Source: Croceibacterium sp. TMG7-5b_MA50 (GTDB lineage Bacteria > Pseudomonadota > Alphaproteobacteria > Sphingomonadales > Sphingomonadaceae). From it: a stretch of DNA of 64,000 nt. Below the pieces are notes generated by a model. It was not told the origin of the DNA, made no database searches, and saw nothing but the letters and a program-made list of their open reading frames with translations. The stretch spans positions 886,001 to 950,000 of the forward strand of contig NZ_CP156082.1 of NCBI RefSeq assembly GCF_039830145.1, written 5' to 3'. Positions 1 to 9,612 of the stretch are shown in pieces. The position numbers were made by a program, and so were the translations under genes. The number at the start of each line of letters is the position of its first letter. Position 1 is the first letter of the stretch.

Positions 1-136
1 GCTGAAACAGCAGCCGACAAAGCAGTTCGTCCAGCCGGAGGAGATCGCCGCCATCGCCCTGTTCCTGTGTCGGGAGGAGGCGCGCAACATCAACGGTGCG
101 AACTACACCGTCGATGGCGGGTGGACGGTCGAGTAG
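1..136 (+). CDS. SDR-family dehydrogenase, C-terminal end (likely 3-hydroxybutyrate dehydrogenase)
   Basis: Only the last 44 residues lie in the window; the gene starts before base 1 and stops with TAG at 134-136. The visible part has the short-chain dehydrogenase C-terminal pattern: FVQPEEIAAIALFLC, then a loop rich in N and A, then YTVDGGWTVE. The VDGGW ending is typical of SDR enzymes, and the KQ-FV-PEEIA-FLC phrasing resembles 3-hydroxybutyrate dehydrogenase (NAD-linked oxidation of 3-hydroxybutyrate to acetoacetate). The Rossmann motif and the YxxxK active site are outside the window, so substrate is an inference; family membership is firm. Confidence 0.75.
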   Translation, partial: LKQQPTKQFVQPEEIAAIALFLCREEARNINGANYTVDGGWTVE

Positions 137-228
137 GGTCCGTGGCCGACACCCTGCCGGACGATCCGGCTCGCCAGAGCGGCCGGGTGTCACTCCGGCT
201 TGGCCGGCATGTCGGGCTGGAGGTTGAC

Positions 229-1894
<1,666 letters not shown>

Positions 1895-1902
1895 CGCCAT
1901 CT

Positions 1903-1968
1903 TCCTCCCCATCCATGATGGGGAGGGGACCGTTCGCGAAGCGAATGGTGGAGGGGCGTGGCGCAACG
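1903..1968 (+). repeat. two-hairpin repeat, solo copy A
   Basis: This copy begins TCCTCCCC and folds as two consecutive hairpins: CTCCCCATC-cat-GATGGGGAG, then ACCGTTCGC-gaa-GCGAATGGT. It ends with GAGGGGCGTGGCGCAACG. The same architecture, with compensatory stem changes, recurs at 50174-50238 and 50558-50620, where it flanks a DUF559 gene. Here the downstream GGAGGGG plus GTG starts a frame reading M-A-Q-R-L and then stops, so no gene follows. It sits between the convergent ends of guaB and the 1972-2412 gene, where it could also act as a bidirectional RNA hairpin. Confidence 0.85.
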
Positions 1969-1971
1969 CCT

Positions 1972-2412
1972 CTAGGGCTGAACGCCCAGCGGCCTGATCG
2001 GCACAGCGCCGCTCACCCGCGGCACAGCATACGCCAGGCTCTGATGATCGGCCGAAGGATGCCGGACCTTGGAAGGGCGCCCTTCGCCTCTCATCCGGCG
2101 GTCCGCTTCGCGCCAGTCGGGCGCGATCCCGTCGGCCTGCGTCCAGTGGACCACGCTCGCCTCGTCGCACCAGCCCAGCAGCTTCGGCATGGCCTTCAGG
2201 TGCGCACCGCTGGTCATGTACCGCTTCATGCTCGCCTGATCGTGCCACAGCGTCATCGTCCAGAATGTCAGCTTGCGGTCGTCGAGCAGCGATCCTCCGA
2301 TAAATCCCGCCGCGTGACGTGTCTGCCGCAGCGTCCTGAGCGTATCCAGGGCGAAGACCGGCATGAACCGTAAGGAGCGGATGCGGAGCCGGGTGATGCT
2401 GACGAAGGCCAT
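1972..2412 (-). CDS. DUF3291-like / dimeric alpha-beta barrel protein
   Basis: A 146-aa protein convergent with guaB. The N-terminal 85 residues (starting MAFVSITRLRIRSLRFMP, then LTFWTMTLWHDQASMKRYM) have the pattern of small ferredoxin-like dimeric barrels such as DUF3291 or antibiotic-biosynthesis monooxygenase-like proteins: two strands, a W-rich strand and a helix carrying an AHLKAMPKL segment. A charged C-terminal part with DWREADRRMR follows. The stop lies 4 nt from repeat copy A. No catalytic residues can be named with confidence, and the biochemical role is unknown. Confidence 0.7.
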   Translation of the reverse strand: MAFVSITRLRIRSLRFMPVFALDTLRTLRQTRHAAGFIGGSLLDDRKLTFWTMTLWHDQASMKRYMTSGAHLKAMPKLLGWCDEASVVHWTQADGIAPDWREADRRMRGEGRPSKVRHPSADHQSLAYAVPRVSGAVPIRPLGVQP

Positions 2413-2544
2413 GCCCTATCATGGCCCTGATCCGATCCCGGCTCAACGCGATAGCCGTGCTGACCGTGGCGCGACCGTCGCGCGCCGGGCAAGCAAGGCC
2501 CCGGTTGGCTCCGGTACCCTGCTCAGGTCAGGTGTTCGATACGC

Positions 2545-3087
2545 TCAGGCGTCAGCCTTGCCCATGTAGCGGTTGTATTCTTCCGCGAAGCGCTGATCCA
2601 GCATCACCCGTGTATTCTCGTCCACCTCCCGGGCGATCTCGGGAAACCACTGGCTTTCTTCTTCATAGATGTGGTGCAGCACCGCGCCGCGGATATGTTC
2701 CAGCTTCTCCCGCCAATCAGCGCTGAGCGGGGTCAGGCGCTCCAGTTCTGCCATCTGCACCTTGGCGAGCTGCTGTTCTTCGTAAGCCAGGGTGGCGTGG
2801 CCCTTGTGCCCCTCCATCGCCAGGACAGGGTACAGCACCACTTCCTCCGCCACGGAGTGTGCGATCAGCACATTGGCCAGCTGCCTGACCGCGGTGCGGG
2901 CGTCGGCCTCGTTGGTGGCATGACGCGCCCGTTCGAACGCTGCGCAGATCTGCTCGTGGTGGCGCAGGGCGCGATCCAGCCAGGGGTTGGATGCGGCCAG
3001 ATCCTGCGCGTCCCGGTGGGCCTGCGCGCGCTGCTCGTCACTCTCGGGCGGGGTTACGGCAGCGACGATCTTGTCCAGGAAAGACAT
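2545..3087 (-). CDS. hemerythrin HHE-domain protein
   Basis: A soluble 180-aa four-helix protein with the His/Glu pattern of a non-haem di-iron hemerythrin domain: HH at 43-44, AHSVAEE at 76-82, H94 and H97 (GHKGHATLAYEEQQ), and HHIYEEE at 138-144. Such proteins bind O2 or NO, or serve in iron or redox sensing; the specific role cannot be read from sequence. The domain fills most of the protein and there is no signal peptide or partner domain. It runs in the same direction as the peroxiredoxin gene just upstream (84 nt away), so a shared oxidative-stress context is plausible but inferred. Confidence 0.85.
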   Translation of the reverse strand: MSFLDKIVAAVTPPESDEQRAQAHRDAQDLAASNPWLDRALRHHEQICAAFERARHATNEADARTAVRQLANVLIAHSVAEEVVLYPVLAMEGHKGHATLAYEEQQLAKVQMAELERLTPLSADWREKLEHIRGAVLHHIYEEESQWFPEIAREVDENTRVMLDQRFAEEYNRYMGKADA

Positions 3088-3170
3088 GGTTCAACTCCGA
3101 AACGGTTTGTTCGGCACACTGACGCGCCGGGCCGGACCGCCGTTCCGGAGTTGATGATTCGCAGTAAAGG

Positions 3171-3650
3171 TCAGAGCTGGCTGAGCATGTATTCCGCGCT
3201 GCTCACCTGGAAGTCGCCCGGCTGCTCCACATTCAGCTCCGTTACGACGCCGTCGTCCACGATCATGGAGAAGCGCTGCCCGCGCTTGCCAAGGCCGAAG
3301 CCGCTCCCATCCATGGTTAGGCCCAATGCCTCGGCGAACTCGCCATTGCCGTCGGCCAGCATGGTGATGTCGGGCGATCCGGCGGATTCATTCCACGCGC
3401 CCATCACGAAGGCGTCGTTGACGGCGGTGCAGGCGATTTCGTCCACGCCCTTCGCCTTCAGCTCGGCCGCCTTTTCCACGAAGCCGGGCAGGTGCCGGGC
3501 GGAACAGGTGGGCGTGTAGGCGCCGGGGACGGAGAACAGCGCGACCTTGCGCCCGGCGAAATACTCGCCGCTCTGCACCGCGTCCGGCCCGTCGGGCGTG
3601 ACCTTGGTCAGCTTCACGTCGGGCAGGCGGTCGCCCTTGGCAATGGTCAT
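3171..3650 (-). CDS. Prx5-type peroxiredoxin
   Basis: A 159-aa cytosolic thiol peroxidase of the Prx5/AhpE-like group, reducing H2O2 and organic peroxides. The peroxidatic cysteine is C49 in VPGAYTPTCSARHLPGF, and the family pattern VNDAFVMGAWNESAG follows. The start (MTIAKGDRLPDVKL) is set by homology; an AGGAG lies about 12 nt upstream. The frame stays open far upstream because it runs antisense through ahcY without a stop, but that extension is a shadow. ahcY is divergent, so the roughly 170-bp gap between them should hold both promoters. Confidence 0.93.
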   Translation of the reverse strand: MTIAKGDRLPDVKLTKVTPDGPDAVQSGEYFAGRKVALFSVPGAYTPTCSARHLPGFVEKAAELKAKGVDEIACTAVNDAFVMGAWNESAGSPDITMLADGNGEFAEALGLTMDGSGFGLGKRGQRFSMIVDDGVVTELNVEQPGDFQVSSAEYMLSQL

Positions 3651-3818
3651 GGTGCAAGTACTCCTGTTGAATGGAACGGGCGCACAGATAAGCCGCGTCG
3701 CCGCCCGCGCAACCGGCGGTTTGCGTGGCGCGCCGCTTGCGGCTAAGGGCGCTCGCATCATCGGCGCCGCGTGGAGCCCCGGCAGCGCCCCCAGCCAACC
3801 AGCATGGAGATTATCCAC

Positions 3819-5237
3819 GTGGCCACCATTGCGCGTGAAGCAGATTACGTCATCAAGGACATCGCCCTGGCCGATTACGGCCGGGCGGAGATCGCCATTG
3901 CCGAGACCGAGATGCCCGGCCTGATGGCCGTGCGCGAGGAATATGGCGCGCAGCAGCCGCTGAAGGGTGCGCGCATCACCGGCAGCCTGCACATGACGAT
4001 CCAGACCGCCGTGCTGATCGAGACGCTGGTGGCGCTGGGCGCCGATGTGCGCTGGGCCACCTGCAACATCTATTCGACGCAGGATCACGCCGCCGCCGCC
4101 ATCGCCGCGGGTGGGACGCCGGTCTTCGCCATAAAGGGCGAGAGTCTGGCGGAATACTGGGACTATGTCGGCCGCATCTTCGACTGGTCGAGCGAGGGTG
4201 ACGAGGACCTCACCTGCAACCTGATCCTGGACGATGGCGGCGATGCCACCATGTTCGCCCTGTGGGGCGCACGGGTCGAGGCAGGCGAGACCCTGTTCGA
4301 GCCGTCCAATGCGGAGGAGATCGAGTTCGTCCGCGCGCTGAACGCGTTCCTCAAGGCGAAGCCGGGCTATCTGACCCGCACGGTGCAGGCGATCAAGGGC
4401 GTCAGCGAGGAGACGACCACCGGCGTCCACCGCCTGTATTCGCTGGCCAAGCAGGGTCGCCTGCCGTTCCCGGCGATCAACGTGAACGATTCGGTCACCA
4501 AGTCGAAGTTCGACAATCTGTATGGTTGCAAGGAATCGCTGGTCGACGCGATCCGCCGCGCGACCGACGTGATGCTGGCCGGCAAGGTCGCCTGCGTCGC
4601 GGGCTTTGGCGACGTCGGCAAGGGCAGCGCCGATTCGCTCCGCAATGGCGGTGCGCGCGTGATGGTGACGGAAATCGACCCGATCTGCGCCCTGCAGGCG
4701 GCGATGGAAGGCTACGAGGTCGTGACGATGGAGGAGGCGGTGAAGCGCTGCGACATCTTCGTCACCACCACCGGCAACGAGGACGTCATCACCGCCGAGC
4801 ACATGAAGGCGATGAAGCCCATGAGCATCGTGTGCAACATCGGCCACTTCGATTCCGAGATTCAGATCAGCGCGCTCGACAATTACGACTGGCAGGAAGT
4901 GAAGCCGGGCACGGACATCGTGACGTTCCCCGACGGCAAGAAGATCATCGTGCTGGCCAAGGGCCGGCTGGTGAACCTGGGCTGCGCCACCGGCCACCCC
5001 AGCTTCGTGATGAGCTGCTCCTTCACCAACCAGGTGCTGGCGCAGATCGAGCTTTTCACCAAGGCGGAGCAGTACAAGAACGACGTATATGTCCTGCCCA
5101 AGCACCTCGACGAGAAGGTCGCCGCGCTGCACCTCGACAAGCTGGGCGTGACGCTGACGAAGCTCAGCCAGAAGCAGGCCGATTACATCGGCGTGCCGGT
5201 GAACGGTCCCTTCAAGTCGGATCACTACCGCTACTGA
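3819..5237 (+). CDS. ahcY: adenosylhomocysteinase
   Basis: Hydrolyses S-adenosylhomocysteine to adenosine and homocysteine, relieving product inhibition of methyltransferases. The 472-aa product shows the conserved N-terminus [14 protein letters not shown], the substrate segment [10 protein letters not shown], the NAD-binding [10 protein letters not shown] near residues 260-270, and the C-terminal KSDHYRY. I chose the GTG at 3819 because GGAGA at 3806-3810 sits 8 nt upstream and gives an [13 protein letters not shown] start. An ATG at 3804 would add five residues and has no evident ribosome-binding site. No SAH or SAM riboswitch could be recognised in the leader. Confidence 0.95.
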   Translation: MATIAREADYVIKDIALADYGRAEIAIAETEMPGLMAVREEYGAQQPLKGARITGSLHMTIQTAVLIETLVALGADVRWATCNIYSTQDHAAAAIAAGGTPVFAIKGESLAEYWDYVGRIFDWSSEGDEDLTCNLILDDGGDATMFALWGARVEAGETLFEPSNAEEIEFVRALNAFLKAKPGYLTRTVQAIKGVSEETTTGVHRLYSLAKQGRLPFPAINVNDSVTKSKFDNLYGCKESLVDAIRRATDVMLAGKVACVAGFGDVGKGSADSLRNGGARVMVTEIDPICALQAAMEGYEVVTMEEAVKRCDIFVTTTGNEDVITAEHMKAMKPMSIVCNIGHFDSEIQISALDNYDWQEVKPGTDIVTFPDGKKIIVLAKGRLVNLGCATGHPSFVMSCSFTNQVLAQIELFTKAEQYKNDVYVLPKHLDEKVAALHLDKLGVTLTKLSQKQADYIGVPVNGPFKSDHYRY

Positions 5238-5290
5238 GCATGCAGCCTGCCCTTGCATCGCGCCGCCTGCGCCCATAGCGCTGGCGGCCG

Positions 5291-7441
5291 ATGCAATTGT
5301 CGTCGTTCGCGCTGGTCATGCTCGGCCTGCTGCTCTCCGCCTGGAGCGTGGGGGCGGCGTGGATCGCGCTCGGGGCGCATGGGCGGGCGCGGCAGGCACG
5401 GGGGGCGCGGGGCAATGTCCGGCGCCTGACCCGCATGATCGACACCGCACCGGCGCTGCCGCTGCTGGTGCGATCGGACGGGCGGATCGAAGGGCCGGAG
5501 CGCCTCGCCGCGCTGCTCGGCCATGATGCGCTGCCGGCTTACCTGACAGAACTGGACCGTGGCCCGGCAGGGCTCACCAGCGCCGATGTCGAGACACTGG
5601 CGGAGGAAGTACGCCGCACTCAGCGCAGCGCCGCTCCGTTCGCAACCGTGGTGCCGACCCGTTCGGGCCGCAGCCTGGCGGTTCGCGGCCAGCTGGCCGA
5701 CCCGGCGATCGCACCGGCCAGCACGGCGCTGCTGTGGTTCTTCGACATGTCGGACAGCCATGCCGAGCTTGCCGCCGCCCGGTCCCAGGCCGCGCAGACG
5801 AGTGCCGACTTCGCCGCGCTTGCGGGTCTGGTCGAACACGCGCCCTTGCCCATGTGGGTGCGGGGTACCGACGGATCGCTGCGCTTCGCCAACCAGCCCT
5901 ATGTCTCCGCCGTCGGGGCGGTGGATGTGGATGACGTCCTCACCCGCAATCTGGAACTGGTCGAGCCCGTCGACGGCATGACCCCGCGCGCTGCCGCCGC
6001 CCGCGCGCTGGAGAAGGGCGCCCCGCTCACCCGCAGGGTGCAGGCGACGATCGCAGGGGAGCGCCGCGCGCTGCGCGTCACCGACCTGCCGGTGCCCGAT
6101 ACCGGTCAGGTCGCCGGCTATGCCATCGACGTGGAGGAGCGTGAGGCGCTCGCGCGGGAGCTTGCGGCATTCCGCGCCGCCCAGCGCGCCCTGCTGGATC
6201 ACCTGCCGCTGGCGGTCGCGCAGTTTTCCGCCGACCGCCGCCTGGATTTCGTGAACGAGCCGTTCGTCCGCATCTTCGCCCTGCCGCCGGATGCGGCCGA
6301 GGGGCTGGCATTCGATCGCCTGCTCGACCGGCTGCGCGATGGCGGGCGCCTGCCCGAAAGCCGCGACTTCCCCGCTTTCCGGCGCGAACTGGCAAGCTGG
6401 TTCCAGGCGGATGCGCCCGTGCGCGCCGACTGGACCGTGAAGGGCGGCATGCACCTGCGCGTCCTGGGCGTGCCGCTGCCCGATGGCGGGCTGGTGCTGG
6501 TGGCGGAGGACCGGTCGGACCAGCTCGCGGTACTCGCCACCCGCGACACCCTGCTGCGGGTGCGGACCGCCATGGTCGACAACCTGTTCGAAGCGGTCGC
6601 CGTCGTCGCGCCCGACGGGCGGCTGCAATTGTGGAACCGCCGTTTCGGGCTGTTGTGGGATCTGCCCGAAGACCTGCTGCACGAGGAAGCGGGTTCCGCG
6701 CCCCCACGGTTCGAGGCGGTGCTGCAGGCCATCGCCACGCGGCTGGCGCGCCCGGCGCAGTCCGCCGCCATCGGCGACGTGGTGCGCGCCGCCACGCTGG
6801 ACCGGCGCATGCGGGCGGGGCAAGTCCTGCTGGCGGACGGGCGCACGCTCGCCTTCGCCGGGGTGCCGCTGCCCGATGGCAACGGCATGCTGACCACGCT
6901 CGACATCACCGGGCAGAAGCTGCGCGAGGATGTGCTGCGCGAACGGGCCGACCTGGTGGAGCGTGCCGATCAGGCATTGCAGCAGGCGGCGGTTCCGGTC
7001 GTACCCGGCGCGCGGGAGACGGTCGATCTGCTGCCCTTCGTGACGGCGGCCGTCCGCGCGCAGGAAGCGGCGATCTCCGCCGGGAACCTGATGCTCGACC
7101 TGCGCGGCGATCGCGGCGCGGGCGAGGTGCAGGCGGACCCGGCGCAGTTGGGAGAGGCGCTGCAAATCCTGCTGGGCCGTGCGATCGCCGATTGCCGACC
7201 GGGCGGCCGCATCCAGGTGACGCTGGCCGGCCCGCGCAAGCCGGAACGGATCGTGCTCGCGCATGATGGCATCGCCATCGCGCCCACCGTGCTGGAGGAG
7301 GCGCTGGGCAGCGCCCCACCGCGCAGCGAGGCCGGCCGGGTACTCGCCCGTGCCCGCACGCTGGTGGAAGCGCAGGACGGCAAGTTGCGACTGCGGTCAG
7401 ATGGCGTGCGCGGCACCATCGCGGCGATCACCCTGCCGTGA
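5291..7441 (+). CDS. DivL-like multi-PAS membrane protein lacking a histidine-kinase core
   Basis: A 716-aa protein with one N-terminal membrane span (residues 3-27), then successive PAS-like modules (about 185-300, 310-405 and 425-545). It sits directly upstream of tsaE and overlaps it by GTGA, the place occupied by the cell-polarity protein DivL in alphaproteobacteria. After the last PAS (LTTLDITGQKLREDVL) the sequence passes within about 40 residues into a degraded ATPase-like domain. No H-box is visible, nor the ELRTPL-type segment carrying DivL's tyrosine. The expected N, G1 and G2 boxes are replaced by LLGRAIAD, HDGIAI and EAGRVLAR. It therefore looks like a pseudokinase or signalling scaffold. 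DivL relationship is inferred from order and architecture. Confidence 0.7.
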   Translation: MQLSSFALVMLGLLLSAWSVGAAWIALGAHGRARQARGARGNVRRLTRMIDTAPALPLLVRSDGRIEGPERLAALLGHDALPAYLTELDRGPAGLTSADVETLAEEVRRTQRSAAPFATVVPTRSGRSLAVRGQLADPAIAPASTALLWFFDMSDSHAELAAARSQAAQTSADFAALAGLVEHAPLPMWVRGTDGSLRFANQPYVSAVGAVDVDDVLTRNLELVEPVDGMTPRAAAARALEKGAPLTRRVQATIAGERRALRVTDLPVPDTGQVAGYAIDVEEREALARELAAFRAAQRALLDHLPLAVAQFSADRRLDFVNEPFVRIFALPPDAAEGLAFDRLLDRLRDGGRLPESRDFPAFRRELASWFQADAPVRADWTVKGGMHLRVLGVPLPDGGLVLVAEDRSDQLAVLATRDTLLRVRTAMVDNLFEAVAVVAPDGRLQLWNRRFGLLWDLPEDLLHEEAGSAPPRFEAVLQAIATRLARPAQSAAIGDVVRAATLDRRMRAGQVLLADGRTLAFAGVPLPDGNGMLTTLDITGQKLREDVLRERADLVERADQALQQAAVPVVPGARETVDLLPFVTAAVRAQEAAISAGNLMLDLRGDRGAGEVQADPAQLGEALQILLGRAIADCRPGGRIQVTLAGPRKPERIVLAHDGIAIAPTVLEEALGSAPPRSEAGRVLARARTLVEAQDGKLRLRSDGVRGTIAAITLP

Positions 7442-7887
7442 AGCGCACCATCGACCTGCCGGACGAGGGCGCGACCGCCTTGCTGGGCGCCCGCATCGCC
7501 GCCGTGCTGCAACCCGGCGACGTGGTCGCGCTGACCGGCGGGCTGGGCGCCGGCAAGACCACGCTGGCACGCGCGATCATCGCCGCCGCCGGCCATGCGG
7601 GGGAGGTACCGTCGCCCACCTTCACCATCGTGGAAACCTACGATCCCCCGGCGGTGCGGCTGCCGCTGGTCCACGCCGACTTCTATCGCCTGCGTCATCC
7701 GGACGAGGCGGCGGAGCTGGGTCTCGATGATTACCGCGCGGGCGCGGCGCTGATCGCCGAATGGCCCGACCATGCCGGCGGCTTCACGCACGAGCCGGCA
7801 TGTCTGGCAATCCACATCGAAAGCGTGGGGGAGGGCAGAAGGGCGATTGTCGAACCCGGCGCGGATTGGCATGGCCGCTGCCCATGA
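7438..7887 (+). CDS. tsaE: tRNA threonylcarbamoyladenosine biosynthesis ATPase TsaE
   Basis: The ATPase subunit that works with TsaB and TsaD to make t6A37 in ANN-decoding tRNAs. At 149 aa it has the family's length. Walker A is GGLGAGKTT (34-42), followed by the TsaE signature SPTFTIVETYD and HADFYRL. The GTG start at 7438 overlaps the upstream stop (GTGA) and its own stop overlaps amgK (ATGA), so translation is probably coupled along the run. Confidence 0.95.
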   Translation: MKRTIDLPDEGATALLGARIAAVLQPGDVVALTGGLGAGKTTLARAIIAAAGHAGEVPSPTFTIVETYDPPAVRLPLVHADFYRLRHPDEAAELGLDDYRAGAALIAEWPDHAGGFTHEPACLAIHIESVGEGRRAIVEPGADWHGRCP

Positions 7888-8879
7888 ACGACCTTCTGCC
7901 TCATGGGCTCGACGACTTCCTGGCGGAGGCCGGCTGGACCGGCGCGGTGGTGGAACCGCTTGTCGGTGACGCCAGCTTCCGCCGCTATTTCCGGCTGCGC
8001 GCCGCGGATGGCAGCACCGCCATGCTGATGGACGCGCCGCCTCCGCAGGAGGATCCGCGCCCGTTCCTGCATGTCGCCGGCTGGCTGGCGGAGCATGGCA
8101 TGCGGGCCCCGCGCATCCTGGCCGCGCGGCCGGATCAGGGATTGGTGCTGCTGGAGGATTTCGGCGACGCCCGCATGCGCGACTGGCTGGATGACCATGG
8201 CGGGCACGAACAGGCCGTCTATGCCGCGGCGATCGACGCACTGGTGGCGCTGCACGCGCAGCCCGCCGGTCCGTTCGCGCCGTACGACATGGCCGTGTAC
8301 CAGCGGGAAGCGGGGCTGTTCACCGAATGGTACTGCCCCGCGATGGGCCTGTCGGTGGACGAGGATGGCTGGCGTACGGCGTGGGACGCGGTGCTGCACC
8401 CGCTGCTGCCGCGCCAGACCGATCCCGTCACCGTTCTGCGCGACTACCATGCGGAAAACATCATGCTGCTTGACCCCGCCGGGCCCGATGGCGGCGCGCA
8501 GGGCGTGATCGACTTCCAGGACGCGCTGGTCGGCCACCGGGCCTACGACCTGGTTTCGCTGCTGCAGGACGCGCGGCGCGATGTTCCGGTCGAGCTGGAG
8601 AGCGCCATGCTGGACCGGTATTGCGCCGCGACTGGAGCCGGCGACGACTTCCGCGCCGATTACGCCCGGCTGGGCGCGCAGCGTAACGCCAAGATTGTGG
8701 GCATCTTCGCCCGGTTGTGGAAGCGCGACGGCAAGGCGCGGTACCTCGCCTTCATCCCGCGTGTATGGGACGCGCTGGAGCGGGACTTGCAGCATCCGGC
8801 GCTGGCGCCGGTCGCCGCGTGGTTCGCGGCCAACGTGCCGCAGGAGATCCGCGATACGCAAGGCGGGGAACTGCAATGA
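7884..8879 (+). CDS. amgK: N-acetylmuramate/N-acetylglucosamine kinase
   Basis: Phosphorylates MurNAc (and GlcNAc) at the anomeric position in the cell-wall recycling route that bypasses de novo UDP-MurNAc synthesis. The 331-aa protein has the aminoglycoside-phosphotransferase fold: GDASFRRYFRL at the nucleotide-binding strands, catalytic DYHAEN at 187-192 with D187 as base, and the metal-binding DFQD at 210-213. Placement immediately before murU, with ATGA overlaps on both sides, makes the assignment stronger than the fold alone. The pathway is known to confer intrinsic fosfomycin tolerance in pseudomonads; whether it does here is not shown. Confidence 0.92.
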   Translation: MNDLLPHGLDDFLAEAGWTGAVVEPLVGDASFRRYFRLRAADGSTAMLMDAPPPQEDPRPFLHVAGWLAEHGMRAPRILAARPDQGLVLLEDFGDARMRDWLDDHGGHEQAVYAAAIDALVALHAQPAGPFAPYDMAVYQREAGLFTEWYCPAMGLSVDEDGWRTAWDAVLHPLLPRQTDPVTVLRDYHAENIMLLDPAGPDGGAQGVIDFQDALVGHRAYDLVSLLQDARRDVPVELESAMLDRYCAATGAGDDFRADYARLGAQRNAKIVGIFARLWKRDGKARYLAFIPRVWDALERDLQHPALAPVAAWFAANVPQEIRDTQGGELQ

Positions 8880-9604
8880 GCCGCCCGGTGCAAGCGCTGG
8901 CCTCCGACACCTGCATGGTCATGGCCGCCGGTCTGGGCAAGCGGATGCGGCCGTTGACCGTCAGCCAGCCCAAGCCGATGATCCGCATCGCCGGCAAGCC
9001 CATGCTCGACCATGCGCTGGACCGGCTGGTGGAGGCCGGCGTCGCCCGCGCGGTGATCAACGTGCATTATCTCGCCGACGCCATCGAGGCGCACCTGAAG
9101 CTGCGCAGCGCGCCCGAGATCACCATCTCCGACGAGCGGGCGCAATTGCTGGAAACCGGCGGCGGAATGGTCAAGGCGGCGGGCCTGCTGCCCGATCCGT
9201 TCTTCTGCATGAACAGCGACAATCTGTGGCTGGACGGGCCCAATGATGCGTTCCACGACCTGTCGCAGGCGTGGGACCCCAAGCGGATGGATGCGCTCCT
9301 GCTGGTCGTCGGCCATGCGCGGGCGCACAATTTCAGCGGCAAGGGCGACTTCCACATGGATGCTCTGGGGCGGCTGACCCGGCGGCGGACCGGCCGTGTG
9401 GCGCCCTTCATCTACACCGGCGTGCAATTGGTGGCCAAGCGGCTGCTGGACGACGCGCCGGAAGGGCCGTTTTCCACCAACCAGCTGTGGAGCCGCGCGA
9501 TGGAGCAGGGGCGGCTGTTCGGCACCACCTTCACCGGCGAATGGTTCGAGGTCGGCACGCCGCAGGCGATCGCGCCGACCGAGGCGGTTTTGGCGCAGGG
9601 CTGA
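8876..9604 (+). CDS. murU: N-acetylmuramate alpha-1-phosphate uridylyltransferase
   Basis: Converts MurNAc-1-phosphate, the AmgK product, to UDP-MurNAc. The 242-aa protein has the sugar-nucleotidyltransferase signature MVMAAGLGKRMRPLT, followed by QPKPM, near residues 14-36. ETGGG precedes the metal-binding region with MNSDNLW. Length and the coupled position behind amgK fit MurU rather than a glucose-1-phosphate enzyme. The start ATG overlaps the amgK stop by 4 nt. Confidence 0.92.
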   Translation: MSRPVQALASDTCMVMAAGLGKRMRPLTVSQPKPMIRIAGKPMLDHALDRLVEAGVARAVINVHYLADAIEAHLKLRSAPEITISDERAQLLETGGGMVKAAGLLPDPFFCMNSDNLWLDGPNDAFHDLSQAWDPKRMDALLLVVGHARAHNFSGKGDFHMDALGRLTRRRTGRVAPFIYTGVQLVAKRLLDDAPEGPFSTNQLWSRAMEQGRLFGTTFTGEWFEVGTPQAIAPTEAVLAQG

Positions 9605-9612
9605 TCCGGCCA

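Noticed and set aside
3651-3818. Possible SAH or SAM riboswitch before ahcY
   Set aside because: No match to the conserved core of any riboswitch class I know could be found by eye in the 168-bp leader.
3657-5276. A long open frame antisense to ahcY that continues in frame into the peroxiredoxin
   Set aside because: The sequence is a codon-shadow of ahcY in GC-rich DNA, rich in R, H, G and Q with no domain; the peroxiredoxin starts at 3650 with a conserved N-terminus and ribosome-binding site.
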